Source: Rosenbergiella australiborealis
Lineage (GTDB): Bacteria > Pseudomonadota > Gammaproteobacteria > Enterobacterales > Enterobacteriaceae
Assembly (NCBI RefSeq): GCF_018494035.1
Contig: NZ_JABBFO010000002.1
Span: 124,001 to 188,000, forward strand
Length of the DNA: 64,000 bases
Reading direction: 5' to 3'
Made by a program: the position numbers and the translations under genes. How positions within the stretch are numbered: the stretch's first letter is position 1; the number at the start of each line of letters is the position of its first letter. This document shows positions 53,980-63,519 of the stretch, one piece after another. The notes under the pieces were generated by a model. That model was not told where the DNA came from. It did no database searches and saw nothing but the letters and a program-made list of their open reading frames with translations.

Positions 53980-54507
53980 ATGGCTTTATCAGCGTTATTA
54001 GAAAAATTTTCGGTTAACAGTGAAATAAGTCAAGCATCGGCCGGTTACCAATTTAATCATACGATGATCCGCGTAAAAAATTTACAAGCATCGATTAATT
54101 TTTACACCCAAGTGTTAGGCTTTGTACCTGTTTGTGAACATATCAATTCTGACGCAGCGTTCACTATTGTGTATTTAATTCGTGCCCCGTTGGCTTCGAT
54201 TCCTGATGATGATACCGCTCGCCAAGAGTGGGTGCTCCGTCAAACCGGTGTACTCGAACTTACCTACAATCACGGCACTGAACTGAAACCCGATTTTCAT
54301 TATCATAATGGTAATGATGCTCCCCAAGGCTACGGCCATATCTGTATTTCAGTCCCGGACGTTCGTCAGGCGTGCAAACGGTTTGAGCAGCTTAACGTCA
54401 CATTTCAAAAGCGATTGACCGATGGGCGAATGAAACACATCGCGTTCATCAAAGATCCTGATGGGTATTGGATTGAGATATTACAACCTACCCCCCTTAA
54501 TAATTAA
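53980..54507 (+). CDS. Lactoylglutathione lyase, long Zn-type form (VOC family)
   Basis: 175 residues. Metal ligands predicted His27 (FNHTMIRV), Glu93 (VLELTYNHG), His120 (GYGHICIS), Glu166 (WIEILQ). The internal insertion with TGVLELTYNHGTE is typical of the long, zinc-activated glyoxalase I of eukaryotes and Pseudomonas, not of the 135-aa nickel enzyme GloA of E. coli. It converts the methylglyoxal-glutathione hemithioacetal to S-lactoylglutathione. It is 33 nt before the aldA-like gene and just beyond the zinc importer. Confidence 0.87.
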   Translation: MALSALLEKFSVNSEISQASAGYQFNHTMIRVKNLQASINFYTQVLGFVPVCEHINSDAAFTIVYLIRAPLASIPDDDTARQEWVLRQTGVLELTYNHGTELKPDFHYHNGNDAPQGYGHICISVPDVRQACKRFEQLNVTFQKRLTDGRMKHIAFIKDPDGYWIEILQPTPLNN

Positions 54508-54540
54508 TTTTTCAGTAACGATAGAAATTTAGGAGAGAAC

Positions 54541-56007
54541 ATGTCTACTGATTTTAAAAAATTACTGCCGGAAAATGCTGCACATTTCATTAATAATTCT
54601 TGGGTATCTAGCAAATCTTCCGATCCGGTTACTAACCCTGCGACTGGCGAAACTATTGCACAAGTCGCGATGGGATCGAAAGCTGATGCAGACAAGGCTG
54701 TTGCTGCTGCGAAAAAAGCACAAAAAAAATGGGCCGCAGTCCCACAACCACAACGTGCAGAATACCTTTATGAGTTTGCTCGCCAAATAGAAAAAAACAA
54801 AAAAACGTTGGCCACCTTACTGACCACTGAACAAGGCAAGCCTCTGGCCGAATCTGAAGGCGAGGTTGATACGGCGATTCTGATGTTACGTTTTTATGCC
54901 GGATTAGGCTGGAAACGCACAGGGCATGTGTTAGCCTCGAATCATCCTCACCATCAAGCCATTACTAAAGAATCACCGCTTGGTGTGGTAGCGGCAATTA
55001 TTCCTTGGAACTTCCCATTAGCCATTTTTGCACGTAAAACGGCGCCTGCATTATTAGCTGGCAATACCATTGTGGTTAAACCAAGTGAAAATACACCACT
55101 ATGCTCACTGGCGCTGGCAACCTTGAGCCACGCCGCGGGAATACCCAACGGCGTGATTAACGTTATTTGTGGCGAAGGTTCCAAGGTCGGTGATGCACTG
55201 GTTAAACACCCAGATGTTGAACTTGTCACAATGACAGGCTCGACGCGCGCCGGGAAAATCATCGCTAAAAATGCCGCGGAGAAAGTCATCCCTGTATCTT
55301 TGGAATTAGGCGGAAAAGCACCGTTTATTGTTCTCGCCGATGCTGATATAGAAAAAGCCGCACAAGATGCGATTGATGCACGGATGGCCAACTGTGGACA
55401 AGTCTGTATCTGTAACGAACGTACTTATATTCAGCGTGAAGCCTATGAACCGTTTATGCGCGCACTAAAAAAAGCGGCGGAAAAAATTATTGTCGGTGAT
55501 CCCTTAGCGAAAAAGACCACGATGGGCCCTAAGGTGTCAGCAGCTGAAAAAGAACATGTTGAAGAACTGCTTGCCCAAACAAAAAAAGAGGGTGGTAACA
55601 TATTTTGGCAGGGAAAAATTCCCGATGCCAAGAAATTCAAAGGCGGCAACTGGGTCGCTCCCACGATTGTGACGGACTTACCGGCGCATGCAACCATCCT
55701 GAAAGAAGAGGCCTTTGGCCCTATCCTACCGGTGGTCGTTTTTGACACCATTGATGAAGTGATTAGGTTAGCGAATGATTGTGAGTATGGCTTAAGTTCT
55801 TATCTTTATACTCGTGATTTACTTTCTGCTATGCAAATCAGCGATGCCCTCGAATACGGTGAAGTTTACATTAACCGTTATGGCCCTGAAGAAATTAATG
55901 GCTTCCATGCTGGCTGGAAGCTGTCCGGTATTGGTGGTGATGACGGCGAACATGGTTATCAACTCTACGTTAAGCAAAAAACCGTTTATCTAAACTATCA
56001 ATCTTAA
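54541..56007 (+). CDS. aldA: AldA-like (lactaldehyde/glycolaldehyde) dehydrogenase
   Basis: 488 residues. Full-length ALDH: IPWNFPLAIFARKTAPALLAGNT, MTGSTRAGK, catalytic Glu in LELGGKAPF, catalytic Cys in MANCGQVCICNER, and the AldA-like C-terminus GFHAGWKLSGIGGDDGEHGY. It is related to E. coli AldA though not very close, so the substrate range may differ. Probably cotranscribed with the glyoxalase, giving two routes out of methylglyoxal (via glutathione, or via lactaldehyde to lactate). Confidence 0.82.
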   Translation: MSTDFKKLLPENAAHFINNSWVSSKSSDPVTNPATGETIAQVAMGSKADADKAVAAAKKAQKKWAAVPQPQRAEYLYEFARQIEKNKKTLATLLTTEQGKPLAESEGEVDTAILMLRFYAGLGWKRTGHVLASNHPHHQAITKESPLGVVAAIIPWNFPLAIFARKTAPALLAGNTIVVKPSENTPLCSLALATLSHAAGIPNGVINVICGEGSKVGDALVKHPDVELVTMTGSTRAGKIIAKNAAEKVIPVSLELGGKAPFIVLADADIEKAAQDAIDARMANCGQVCICNERTYIQREAYEPFMRALKKAAEKIIVGDPLAKKTTMGPKVSAAEKEHVEELLAQTKKEGGNIFWQGKIPDAKKFKGGNWVAPTIVTDLPAHATILKEEAFGPILPVVVFDTIDEVIRLANDCEYGLSSYLYTRDLLSAMQISDALEYGEVYINRYGPEEINGFHAGWKLSGIGGDDGEHGYQLYVKQKTVYLNYQS

Positions 56008-56013
56008 GTTTGT

Positions 56014-56031
56014 CCGGTGCTTTGGCACCGG
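56014..56031 (+). terminator. Hairpin after aldA-like gene
   Basis: A 7-bp stem, CCGGTGC with GCACCGG, and a 4-nt loop, 6 nt past the stop. Only a weak T-rich tail (TTCTTATA) follows, so it may attenuate rather than stop transcription into the AEC gene. Confidence 0.5.
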
Positions 56032-56058
56032 TTCTTATAGTGATCCCCGGTATACCTA

Positions 56059-56961
56059 ATGAATCCTTTATTACTTATATGCCTATTGCTTGGTATCGCG
56101 GCACGTCGTTATTTGACCTTCCCCGAGCAACTTGTACCTTCTATTAACTGGTGGTTAATTACCATTGCGCTACCCTGCCTTATTATTACCCTTATTCCAC
56201 ATACTGTTATAACAAAAGAGTCATTAGTCCCGATTGCTGGGATGTGGTGTGTGTTTATCGGCGCATTAGGGGTTGCCCTTATTTTAGGCAAAATATTTTC
56301 TTGGTCAAAAGAAGTGATTGGCGTGGTTGCGTTAGTCGGAGGAATTGGCAACACCTCCTTTATGGGTTATCCGATTGTCGAAAGTTACTACGGGGCATCG
56401 GGTTTACAAATAGCCGTGATTGCCGACCAAGTAGGAAGTTTTATTATTCTCTCAACAGCGGGTGTCATAACCATGACACTGTGCGCCGGACAACGCCCTA
56501 CGGCGAAGATGATTATCAAAAGAGTGCTCAGCTTCCCACCTTTCATCGCACTCTGTGTGAGCATTGTCATTAAGCCATTCAATGGATTACCTGAGTTTCT
56601 CGAAACGCCGCTGGCACAAATTGGCGCAACCTTAAGCCCTTTGGCTCTGTTTTGCGTGGGACTGCAAATCTCATTACGTCCACCACGAGGAGTAATCGTA
56701 CCGCTATTCAGTGGCGTGATATGGAAATTAGCATTTGCCCCGCTCATCGTATGGGGGGTGGTCAGTCTAACCGGTAGTACAGGACTAACACAGCAAGTGA
56801 CGATTATTGAAGCCGCGATGGCCCCCATGATTGCCGCCGCTATTATGGCGCAGCGTGCAGGACTACAACCCGCTTTAGCCAATGCTATTCAAGGCTACGC
56901 CATTTTACTCTCTTTCCTTACCCTACCGATTTGGCACATACTATTAGTTAAATCATTCTGA
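56059..56961 (+). CDS. AEC family transporter
   Basis: 300 residues with about ten membrane helices and the inverted-repeat layout of auxin efflux carriers/malonate-type transporters (YfdV-like). Landmarks include GGIGNTSFMGYPIVESYYG and EAAMAPMIAAAIMAQ with the central NTSF-type crossover motif. It probably exports or imports an organic acid; the substrate is not evident. Ribosome site is weak. An LysR gene follows after 11 nt on the same strand. Confidence 0.85.
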   Translation: MNPLLLICLLLGIAARRYLTFPEQLVPSINWWLITIALPCLIITLIPHTVITKESLVPIAGMWCVFIGALGVALILGKIFSWSKEVIGVVALVGGIGNTSFMGYPIVESYYGASGLQIAVIADQVGSFIILSTAGVITMTLCAGQRPTAKMIIKRVLSFPPFIALCVSIVIKPFNGLPEFLETPLAQIGATLSPLALFCVGLQISLRPPRGVIVPLFSGVIWKLAFAPLIVWGVVSLTGSTGLTQQVTIIEAAMAPMIAAAIMAQRAGLQPALANAIQGYAILLSFLTLPIWHILLVKSF

Positions 56962-56972
56962 GGAAGATTGCC

Positions 56973-57836
56973 ATGCAGTTAAAATTACCGCAGTTAAAAA
57001 TTTTTTGTGCGCTGGTAGAGAGTGGCAGTGTGGTACAGGCTGCTAAAAAAATGCATTGTGTGCCGTCAAATATCTCCACACGTATTCGTGAGTTGGAAGA
57101 GAGTCTGACGGTTAATTTGGTCAACCGCGACAAACAACGATTGACGTTAACCCCTGAAGGACGTGCTTTTTATCCCCAAGCTCAAAAACTATTAAGGCAG
57201 AGCGAGGAGTGTCTCAATTTTTTCAAACCTGAATCCCTGCATGGGCACTTACGCTTGGGGGCTCTCGATGTTGCGCTTAATCAACAACTTGAAAAGTTGA
57301 TGATTACTTTTATGAAACAAAACCCAAACGTGACAGTGTCACTCTCTTGTTTTTCTTCCCTACCTTTAATGGATCGTTTGCTCGCCGGTGAGGTTGATAT
57401 GATCCTTGTCGATGGCCCGATTGATCACCCAGTGTTGGAAAGTCAACTCTTCGCACCGGAGAGATTACGAGTAGTGACACATTGTGCAACCCTTGATGAG
57501 TTTTCGTCGAAAGTTGCAGCCCTGACCTTATATACCTTCGGCGAACATTGCTTTTATCATGTTCTGATCGAGGATTGGCTAGCTTCGCAGCAGCTTCAAG
57601 CTCGACAACAATGTGATATTGAGTCTTACTCGATGATCCTAGCGGCGATTCACCAACAATTGGGTTTCACCGTAATGCCCGAAAGTTTTATTAACGATAA
57701 TCCCCAAGTTAACGGCCTTTATTGTTATCCCCTCACTGATATCTCATCGTGTGATATCTATCTTGTTTGGCGTCGCTATACCGCCTCTCCAGTAGAAAAA
57801 ACATTCTTGGCCCTGAATAACGGGGTAATCGCTTAG
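56973..57836 (+). CDS. LysR family transcriptional regulator
   Basis: 287 residues; HTH about residues 18-40 (GSVVQAAKKMHCVPSNISTRIRELE) and a short effector domain. Its sequence type resembles PutR/YeiE-like regulators with CVPSN in the recognition helix. Located directly after the AEC gene and probably in the same transcript, so it may control that transporter. An exact matS site lies inside the coding region. Confidence 0.8.
   Translation: MQLKLPQLKIFCALVESGSVVQAAKKMHCVPSNISTRIRELEESLTVNLVNRDKQRLTLTPEGRAFYPQAQKLLRQSEECLNFFKPESLHGHLRLGALDVALNQQLEKLMITFMKQNPNVTVSLSCFSSLPLMDRLLAGEVDMILVDGPIDHPVLESQLFAPERLRVVTHCATLDEFSSKVAALTLYTFGEHCFYHVLIEDWLASQQLQARQQCDIESYSMILAAIHQQLGFTVMPESFINDNPQVNGLYCYPLTDISSCDIYLVWRRYTASPVEKTFLALNNGVIA
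57330..57342. promoter_or_regulatory. matS site (MatP binding), exact consensus
   Basis: GTGACAGTGTCAC, the same 13 bp as at 2094 and 25092. Inside the LysR gene, 28 kb right of dif. Confidence 0.75.
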
Positions 57837-58125
57837 TCACTGACAACGATAGTTCTGACCATAATTATTAATCAAATAATACAACTTACCTGCCCTCTCC
57901 TCAGTGGCAATAAGATGAATAAATAGTGTTATCAGACACACCGTTTGCCTAATCAAACCGGATAAGACATTTCCCCCTCTGCTGCGGATCAGTGCCGGTA
58001 ATGATAATATGGAATACAGATGAAGGGGTAAGCCTAGGAAAAGGTGTCAGGGGGATTTACACTTGCATTTAGAGTGTCGGCAACGCATCATGCTCACCTT
58101 TTAAAATCATGGATGGGAGCGTGAC

Positions 58126-59049
58126 GTGTCGCGTTTAGATAATGCTTTTCTTGAGTCGATTCTCGATGAAGTTCGTCCTTTATTAGGTCAAGGTCGAGTG
58201 GCCAGTTATATCCCCGCTCTTGCTAGTGTGCCAGCCGATCAGTTGGGCGTAGCGGTCTGTACCCATGACGGCCAATTGTTTACCGCCGGTGACTCATCAA
58301 CACGCTTTTCAATCCAATCTATCTCGAAAGTTTTATCATTAACTGTCGCAATGACCCGCTACAGCGAACAGGCACTTTGGCGTCGTGTGGGTAAAGACCC
58401 TTCCGGCCAGCCTTTTAACTCTCTTGTGCAGTTGGAGATGGAGCAAGGGATCCCACGAAATCCCTTTATTAATGCTGGAGCTTTAGTCGTCTGCGATATG
58501 CTACAAAGTCGTCTTTCCGCTCCTCGCCAACAGATGCTCAGTTTAGTTCGTCGGTTAAGCGGTGTTGAGGATATTCATTTTGATCGACAAGTGGCAAGCT
58601 CTGAATTCGCCCATTCTGCCCGTAACGCAGCGATAGCTTGGTTAATGAAGTCATTTGATAATTTTAATAATGATGTTAATACTGTGTTAGAGAATTATTT
58701 CCACTATTGTGCATTATCGATGAGTTGTGAGGAGCTCGCGCTCTGCTTTCGTTACTTAGTTTCCCCTGAGTTATGTAATGTTTTGTTTAGACATGAACTT
58801 AATAGCCGACAAGTGAGTCATATCAATGCTTTAATGATGACTAGTGGAATGTATAACGCAGCAGGCGAATTTGCTTGGCGTGTTGGCCTTCCGGCTAAGT
58901 CTGGGGTTGGCGGTGGTATTGTTGCGATAGTGCCAGGAAAGATGTGTATTGCTGTATGGTCGCCTGAACTTGACCAGTTTGGTAATTCACTCGCTGGAAC
59001 GGCCGTATTAGAACATATCTCTGACCGGCTCGAGTTTTCTGTTTTCTAA
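58126..59049 (+). CDS. glsB: Glutaminase B
   Basis: 307 residues with a GTG start, supported by GGGAG 7 nt upstream and by alignment with E. coli YneH (308). Beta-lactamase-like fold: nucleophile Ser65 and Lys68 in SIQSISKV, the [20 protein letters not shown] block and [13 protein letters not shown] near the end. It hydrolyses glutamine to glutamate and ammonia in the cytoplasm. In E. coli yneH neighbours yneE/yneG; here it is followed by a carbonic anhydrase. Confidence 0.96.
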   Translation: MSRLDNAFLESILDEVRPLLGQGRVASYIPALASVPADQLGVAVCTHDGQLFTAGDSSTRFSIQSISKVLSLTVAMTRYSEQALWRRVGKDPSGQPFNSLVQLEMEQGIPRNPFINAGALVVCDMLQSRLSAPRQQMLSLVRRLSGVEDIHFDRQVASSEFAHSARNAAIAWLMKSFDNFNNDVNTVLENYFHYCALSMSCEELALCFRYLVSPELCNVLFRHELNSRQVSHINALMMTSGMYNAAGEFAWRVGLPAKSGVGGGIVAIVPGKMCIAVWSPELDQFGNSLAGTAVLEHISDRLEFSVF

Positions 59050-59132
59050 CAGAACTCTCTTCATAAAAAAACTTGTGAACTCTTGTCACCAAGATAATCA
59101 CTTTTAAACACCTGCATAAATAGGGAATAAAA

Positions 59133-59768
59133 ATGAAAACAATTATTGATGGCGTTCTAAACTTTCAACAAGAAATTTATCCTGAAAGGGAAGAACTCTT
59201 CCGTAGTCTCGCATCAAGCCAAAAGCCGAAAGCCCTTTTTATCTCTTGTTCAGACAGTCGCCTCGTGCCTGAACTTGTTACACAGCAAGAGCCAGGGCAA
59301 CTTTTCGTTATTCGTAATGCAGGAAACATCGTGCCTTCGTTTGGTCCTGAACCCGGTGGTGTTTCTGCGACCATTGAATATGCCGTGATGGCTCTTGGCG
59401 TGACTGACATTATCATTTGTGGTCACTCAAATTGCGGTGCAATGTCAGCGATTGCCAGTTGCCAATGCCTTGACACTATGCCTGCTGTAGGTCACTGGTT
59501 ACGGTATGCTGATGCAGCGAAAGCTGTGGTTGAAAAACTTGAACACGCGACACCGGAAGATAAACTTAATACGATGGTTCGCGAGAACGTCATCGCTCAG
59601 CTGAACAATATCAAAACACATCCTTCTGTTGCGGTAGCATTACGTAATAAGAAAATTAATCTTCATGGTTGGGTTTATGATATTGAGAGTGGACAAATTC
59701 ATGCTTTAGATAAACATGGCGAGCAATTCGTCAGTTTAGCTGATAATCCAGGCGTGCACTTCGAGTAA
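59133..59768 (+). CDS. cynT: Beta-class carbonic anhydrase, CynT-like
   Basis: 211 residues, similar to E. coli CynT (219) through most of its length. Zinc ligands Cys39, His98, Cys101 ([13 protein letters not shown]) and the Asp41-Arg43 dyad. It hydrates CO2 to bicarbonate. In E. coli CynT replaces bicarbonate used by cyanase, but no cynS is present here, so it may serve general CO2/bicarbonate supply. Single gene with terminator. Confidence 0.92.
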   Translation: MKTIIDGVLNFQQEIYPEREELFRSLASSQKPKALFISCSDSRLVPELVTQQEPGQLFVIRNAGNIVPSFGPEPGGVSATIEYAVMALGVTDIIICGHSNCGAMSAIASCQCLDTMPAVGHWLRYADAAKAVVEKLEHATPEDKLNTMVRENVIAQLNNIKTHPSVAVALRNKKINLHGWVYDIESGQIHALDKHGEQFVSLADNPGVHFE

Positions 59769-59777
59769 TTCTCTTTA

Positions 59778-59809
59778 CCCCAAGGATTCGTTCTGGTCCT
59801 TGGGGTTTT
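59778..59809. terminator. Terminator after cynT
   Basis: A perfect 9-bp stem, CCCCAAGGA with TCCTTGGGG, a 10-nt loop and TTTT. It lies between convergent cynT and the esterase gene. Confidence 0.88.
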
Positions 59810-59812
59810 ACC

Positions 59813-60439
59813 CTATTCGTCTGACTCTTCTTCATCTTCCCAGCCAAATCGCTCGGCTAAGAACTGAGTCGCGGCTTCGACGCCAGCGGCAGAAATCGTA
59901 TGTACGACGCCAGGTTCGATCATGTAGTGGCAAGGAATGCCCAATTGATTAAGTTCTGCTTGAGCTTGCAATGTCTCTTGTGCAGGAACAATCTCATCGG
60001 ACTCACCGTGAATCAGCAGGACTTCTGCCGAAGTCTGGGTGGTAGCTGTCGGTGTCTCAATCAACCTTCCAGAAAATCCGATCACACCCACGATGTTGTA
60101 ATGGCTACGCAGTAAGATATCGAGAGCGATCATCGTTCCTTGAGAAAAGCCAACTAACATAATTTGGTCATTTACAGGATCTATCGAATGGTCATTCAAT
60201 ACCGTTGCCAGCAGTGTATCAATATCTGGCCGTGCATCCGCTAAGCTTTGGCGGCGATTGGCCTCGTTATTTTCAGCTAAACTAAACCACTGATAGCCAA
60301 TTCCTGCTTCGCAATGCTGCGGTGCATTGGGTGAGGCATAATTCAGTCCCGGTAGTGCACCGGCCCAAAATTCGCCTAACCCTTTTAGGTCATCGCCATC
60401 ACTTCCATAGCCATGAAATAAAATAACTAACTGTTTCAT
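59813..60439 (-). CDS. Alpha/beta hydrolase, carboxylesterase/phospholipase type (YpfH-like)
   Basis: 208 residues from MKQLVILFHG; an upstream in-frame ATG (60451) adds four residues and cannot be excluded, as neither has a strong ribosome site. Oxyanion region LFHGYGSDGDDL, nucleophile Ser in GFSQGT (about residue 103), Asp in HGESDEIVP, His in GVVHTIS. Small-ester hydrolase of the abhydrolase_2 family. It ends in a very acidic tail (EDEEESDE). Monocistronic. Confidence 0.85.
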   Translation of the reverse strand: MKQLVILFHGYGSDGDDLKGLGEFWAGALPGLNYASPNAPQHCEAGIGYQWFSLAENNEANRRQSLADARPDIDTLLATVLNDHSIDPVNDQIMLVGFSQGTMIALDILLRSHYNIVGVIGFSGRLIETPTATTQTSAEVLLIHGESDEIVPAQETLQAQAELNQLGIPCHYMIEPGVVHTISAAGVEAATQFLAERFGWEDEEESDE

Positions 60440-60692
60440 TGAAATACCCATATGTCGATTGCGTGTTCAGCAAACTATCAGTAATAGTTCACTGATCACT
60501 TATTAACACTGAGCATATCGCGTTTTTCCACGCGGGCAAAGATGAACAGTAAGGGTAAGTAGCCGAATAATTGGTAGTGGTAGTCATGAGGCATTAGAAA
60601 CAGAGAAGGTGATGACTTTTAAAGCATTAGGGGAGCGCTACGCCCCCCTATGGTTAATATTTTGAAGACTCAATAATTTATGTGCTAAATAA

Positions 60693-62042
60693 TTAGAAGG
60701 TTACGACAGTTTTTAGTCCAAGTACCCACGCATCATCCGTTTCACTAATTGCGCCAGGATTGTGCCAATACTGAACGCTTGGCTGTAACTGGAACCAAGG
60801 TGTGACTTGTAGTCGATAAAAAAGCTCGGTATTAATTGCAGAACTTCCTGTTGGCCAATAATCCAGACTGCTTTGCCCTCCAGCGATTTCTTGCATTTGT
60901 AATTGATCTTTATTCGCCCACTTTCCAACCTTGACGTAGCTAACGCCTAAACCCAACCAATCATTCGGACGTAACGAGAATGGTCCGCGATACCGGGCCG
61001 ATACAGAGCTAACAAAAGGTAGACGTAAGGTTTTTTTATCACCGATACCTAGGCTTGCAGAGAGACTGATGCCGCGTAATGGGTCATCCGCATGTTTCGT
61101 TACTTGCTGATTCGCCCCTGCCCATAGGTAATAGGAGTTATGCGTTTTTGCATAACCTTGTGGGTCACTGGCTCCCCAATATTGATTGACCCCACGAGCA
61201 AGATGGGTTTGTTCAGCATTTGTCCAACTGACGCCGAGATTATAAATACCCGGGAGCTGATTCACCAACGGCCTCCATTCAACTTCAACGGGTAGAATAA
61301 CCCCTTTACTATGTTGCGTTGAAACACTCCATGCGTGCGCGCGACTGGCTGCTTGTGGGTTTTGTTCCATTAACGCGACTTTTACTGCCAGTTCGGGGGT
61401 GAATTTCCACTCGGCACTGGTTCCCCATGTATGGACATTCCAGTTATTCCACGTCATGGAGTAAGCGGATTTACCTCCACATAACGATAGAATTTGGAAA
61501 TCACATGGAATACCTTGATCGAAAACTTGCACCTTATTCATCAATCCAATACGCCAAAAGAGCTGATTATCAAAAAAACTCCGTCCAGCCGTGAACCAGC
61601 CTAATCGGGTGATAGACTGCCCTCCCCAACTCTCTTGGGCAAGATCGGTCATCGGTACCGAGCTTGCCTGTAAACGTTGTGTGGCTAAGTTTGAATTATG
61701 ATTTCGGTTAACAATATTACCTTCTATCACCGCTCCAGGAATACCGGTCAGCGTGGATAAGTCTTGGGTAAAGGTAAACGCAAATTGATCGATATAGGCA
61801 ACTTTATGTCGCGTATCTGCGCCACCGTGCATATTCGTTGCAATCTGGGAAAGGTATCCTAGGTTAAATTGTAACCCACTGTCTTCTAGCCGGTGACGCA
61901 GTCCAAGCATATCGCCGAACATCCCTTCTTTTGGGGGCGCTTCAAAGCCTAACACTGTGGGATTAAAAGGCGCGGCAGACAGTGAGCCCGACACAGTGAT
62001 TCCTGCTAACAATAGCCAAGAGTAGAGTGATTTTACATCCAT
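60693..62042 (-). CDS. OprB family carbohydrate-selective porin
   Basis: 449 residues: signal peptide ending LSA (about residue 23), then a 16-strand-type barrel with the OprB features GMFGDMLGLRHRLEDSGLQFNLGY, GWFTAGRSFFDNQLFWRIG and a C-terminal Phe (KTVVTF). OprB porins admit glucose and other sugars across the outer membrane. No sugar transporter or kinase gene is adjacent, so substrate and regulation are open. Monocistronic. Confidence 0.88.
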   Translation of the reverse strand: MDVKSLYSWLLLAGITVSGSLSAAPFNPTVLGFEAPPKEGMFGDMLGLRHRLEDSGLQFNLGYLSQIATNMHGGADTRHKVAYIDQFAFTFTQDLSTLTGIPGAVIEGNIVNRNHNSNLATQRLQASSVPMTDLAQESWGGQSITRLGWFTAGRSFFDNQLFWRIGLMNKVQVFDQGIPCDFQILSLCGGKSAYSMTWNNWNVHTWGTSAEWKFTPELAVKVALMEQNPQAASRAHAWSVSTQHSKGVILPVEVEWRPLVNQLPGIYNLGVSWTNAEQTHLARGVNQYWGASDPQGYAKTHNSYYLWAGANQQVTKHADDPLRGISLSASLGIGDKKTLRLPFVSSVSARYRGPFSLRPNDWLGLGVSYVKVGKWANKDQLQMQEIAGGQSSLDYWPTGSSAINTELFYRLQVTPWFQLQPSVQYWHNPGAISETDDAWVLGLKTVVTF

Positions 62043-62262
62043 GCAATTTCTCCAAGTCCTTCATGGACTTTGTTGTTGTCGTTCAGGTTATTCCAACATG
62101 CTGAAATGAATGTGGAGAGCTTCTTGTATACAAAGCCTCCTAAGTTGGCAATAGAGAATCGATCATCTCTGCATTACCTTTGATAAAGATCATCTTTGCT
62201 CGCTCAGAGACAATGCCATTGATCCTGTGTTTCATCTTTACAAAAAAGGGATGAGGGATATT

Positions 62263-63519
62263 ATGAACGCTTCCTCGATGACTCAATATCTCTTATCTGG
62301 CGACCTAATGACGGCTTGGCAAAAAAATATACTTTCACTGTGGGTAGGCTGTTTTATTACCGGTCTTGGAACTAGCCAACTATTGCCCTTCTTGCCCTTA
62401 TATATTTCACAGCTAGGCCATTATTCGACGACACAACTGACATTATGGTCAGGCATTGCGTTTAGTATTACGTTTCTAATTTCAGCGATAGTCTCCCCTC
62501 TGTGGGGAAAACTCGCAGACACACGGGGCCGAAAATTAATGCTTTTGCGTGCTACTGTGGGAATGGGGATAGCGATTGCCTGTCAAGGTGTTGCCCAATC
62601 GGTGTGGCAGCTCTGTTTATTTCGAGGAATGATGGGTCTGGCCTCAGGTTATATCCCCAACGCGATGGCACTGATTGCCAGTCAGGCGCCAAAAGGACGG
62701 AGCGGTTTTGCTTTCAGTCTGCTATCAACCGCACAAATTAGTGGTTTTTTATGTGGGCCACTATTAGGGGGCTACTTAGCGGATCATCTCGGGTTACGTC
62801 CAGTCTTCTTTGTTACGACGGGCCTGCTTTGTATCAGCACGTTAGTCACCCTTTTCTTTGTAAAGGAATCAGTCGGCAATGGGTTGCCGCTCACAAGGAG
62901 AAATACGCCTACGTTGAGCTGGCAGCGTTTGCCAGCAAAAAAACTGATCATCTCGCTCCTATTCACAACCTTGGTTGTGCAACTGTGCAATGGATCGGTT
63001 AATCCAATTCTTTATCTTTATGTCGAGCACTTATCCCCAGATCGAAATGATTTAGCCTTTATTAGCGGATTTATAGCAGCATTACCCGGATTTTCCGCGT
63101 TGTTGACTGCGCCAATATGGGGAAAAATTGGCGATAAATACGGCGCACAGTGGGTCATTATTATTGCTTCGTCTATTTTTATCTTGATACTTTTCAGCAT
63201 GTCGTGGGTTGCTACGGTCTGGCAATTTTCAATTACTCGACTTTTGTTAGGGATTGCTGACGGTGCGATGTTCCCTGCTATTCAAAGTTTGATTATTGTT
63301 TACAGTTCGTCAGAACTTTCTGGTCGATTATTTGGCTATAACCAATCTTTTATGAATCTAGGGAATGTGATTGGTCCGCTTTTGGGGGCAGTTACTTCGT
63401 CACTTTTAGGTATGCAGTGGGTATTTATCTTATCGGCAATTATCGTCGTGATAAATCTTAGCGTGTTTCTCTTATCGCTGCGCAATACAGGTTCAACGTT
63501 TCGGGGCCTGATTGAATAA
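62263..63519 (+). CDS. mdtG: MFS multidrug exporter MdtG-like
   Basis: 418 residues from the ATG after GAGGGAT; the ORF extends upstream without a better start. Twelve membrane helices, DHA1 family. Motif A GKLADTRGRKLMLLR between TM2 and TM3 and IPNAMALIASQAPKGRSGFA match E. coli MdtG (408) well. It probably exports drugs such as fosfomycin or deoxycholate by proton antiport. Standalone gene. Confidence 0.85.
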   Translation: MNASSMTQYLLSGDLMTAWQKNILSLWVGCFITGLGTSQLLPFLPLYISQLGHYSTTQLTLWSGIAFSITFLISAIVSPLWGKLADTRGRKLMLLRATVGMGIAIACQGVAQSVWQLCLFRGMMGLASGYIPNAMALIASQAPKGRSGFAFSLLSTAQISGFLCGPLLGGYLADHLGLRPVFFVTTGLLCISTLVTLFFVKESVGNGLPLTRRNTPTLSWQRLPAKKLIISLLFTTLVVQLCNGSVNPILYLYVEHLSPDRNDLAFISGFIAALPGFSALLTAPIWGKIGDKYGAQWVIIIASSIFILILFSMSWVATVWQFSITRLLLGIADGAMFPAIQSLIIVYSSSELSGRLFGYNQSFMNLGNVIGPLLGAVTSSLLGMQWVFILSAIIVVINLSVFLLSLRNTGSTFRGLIE

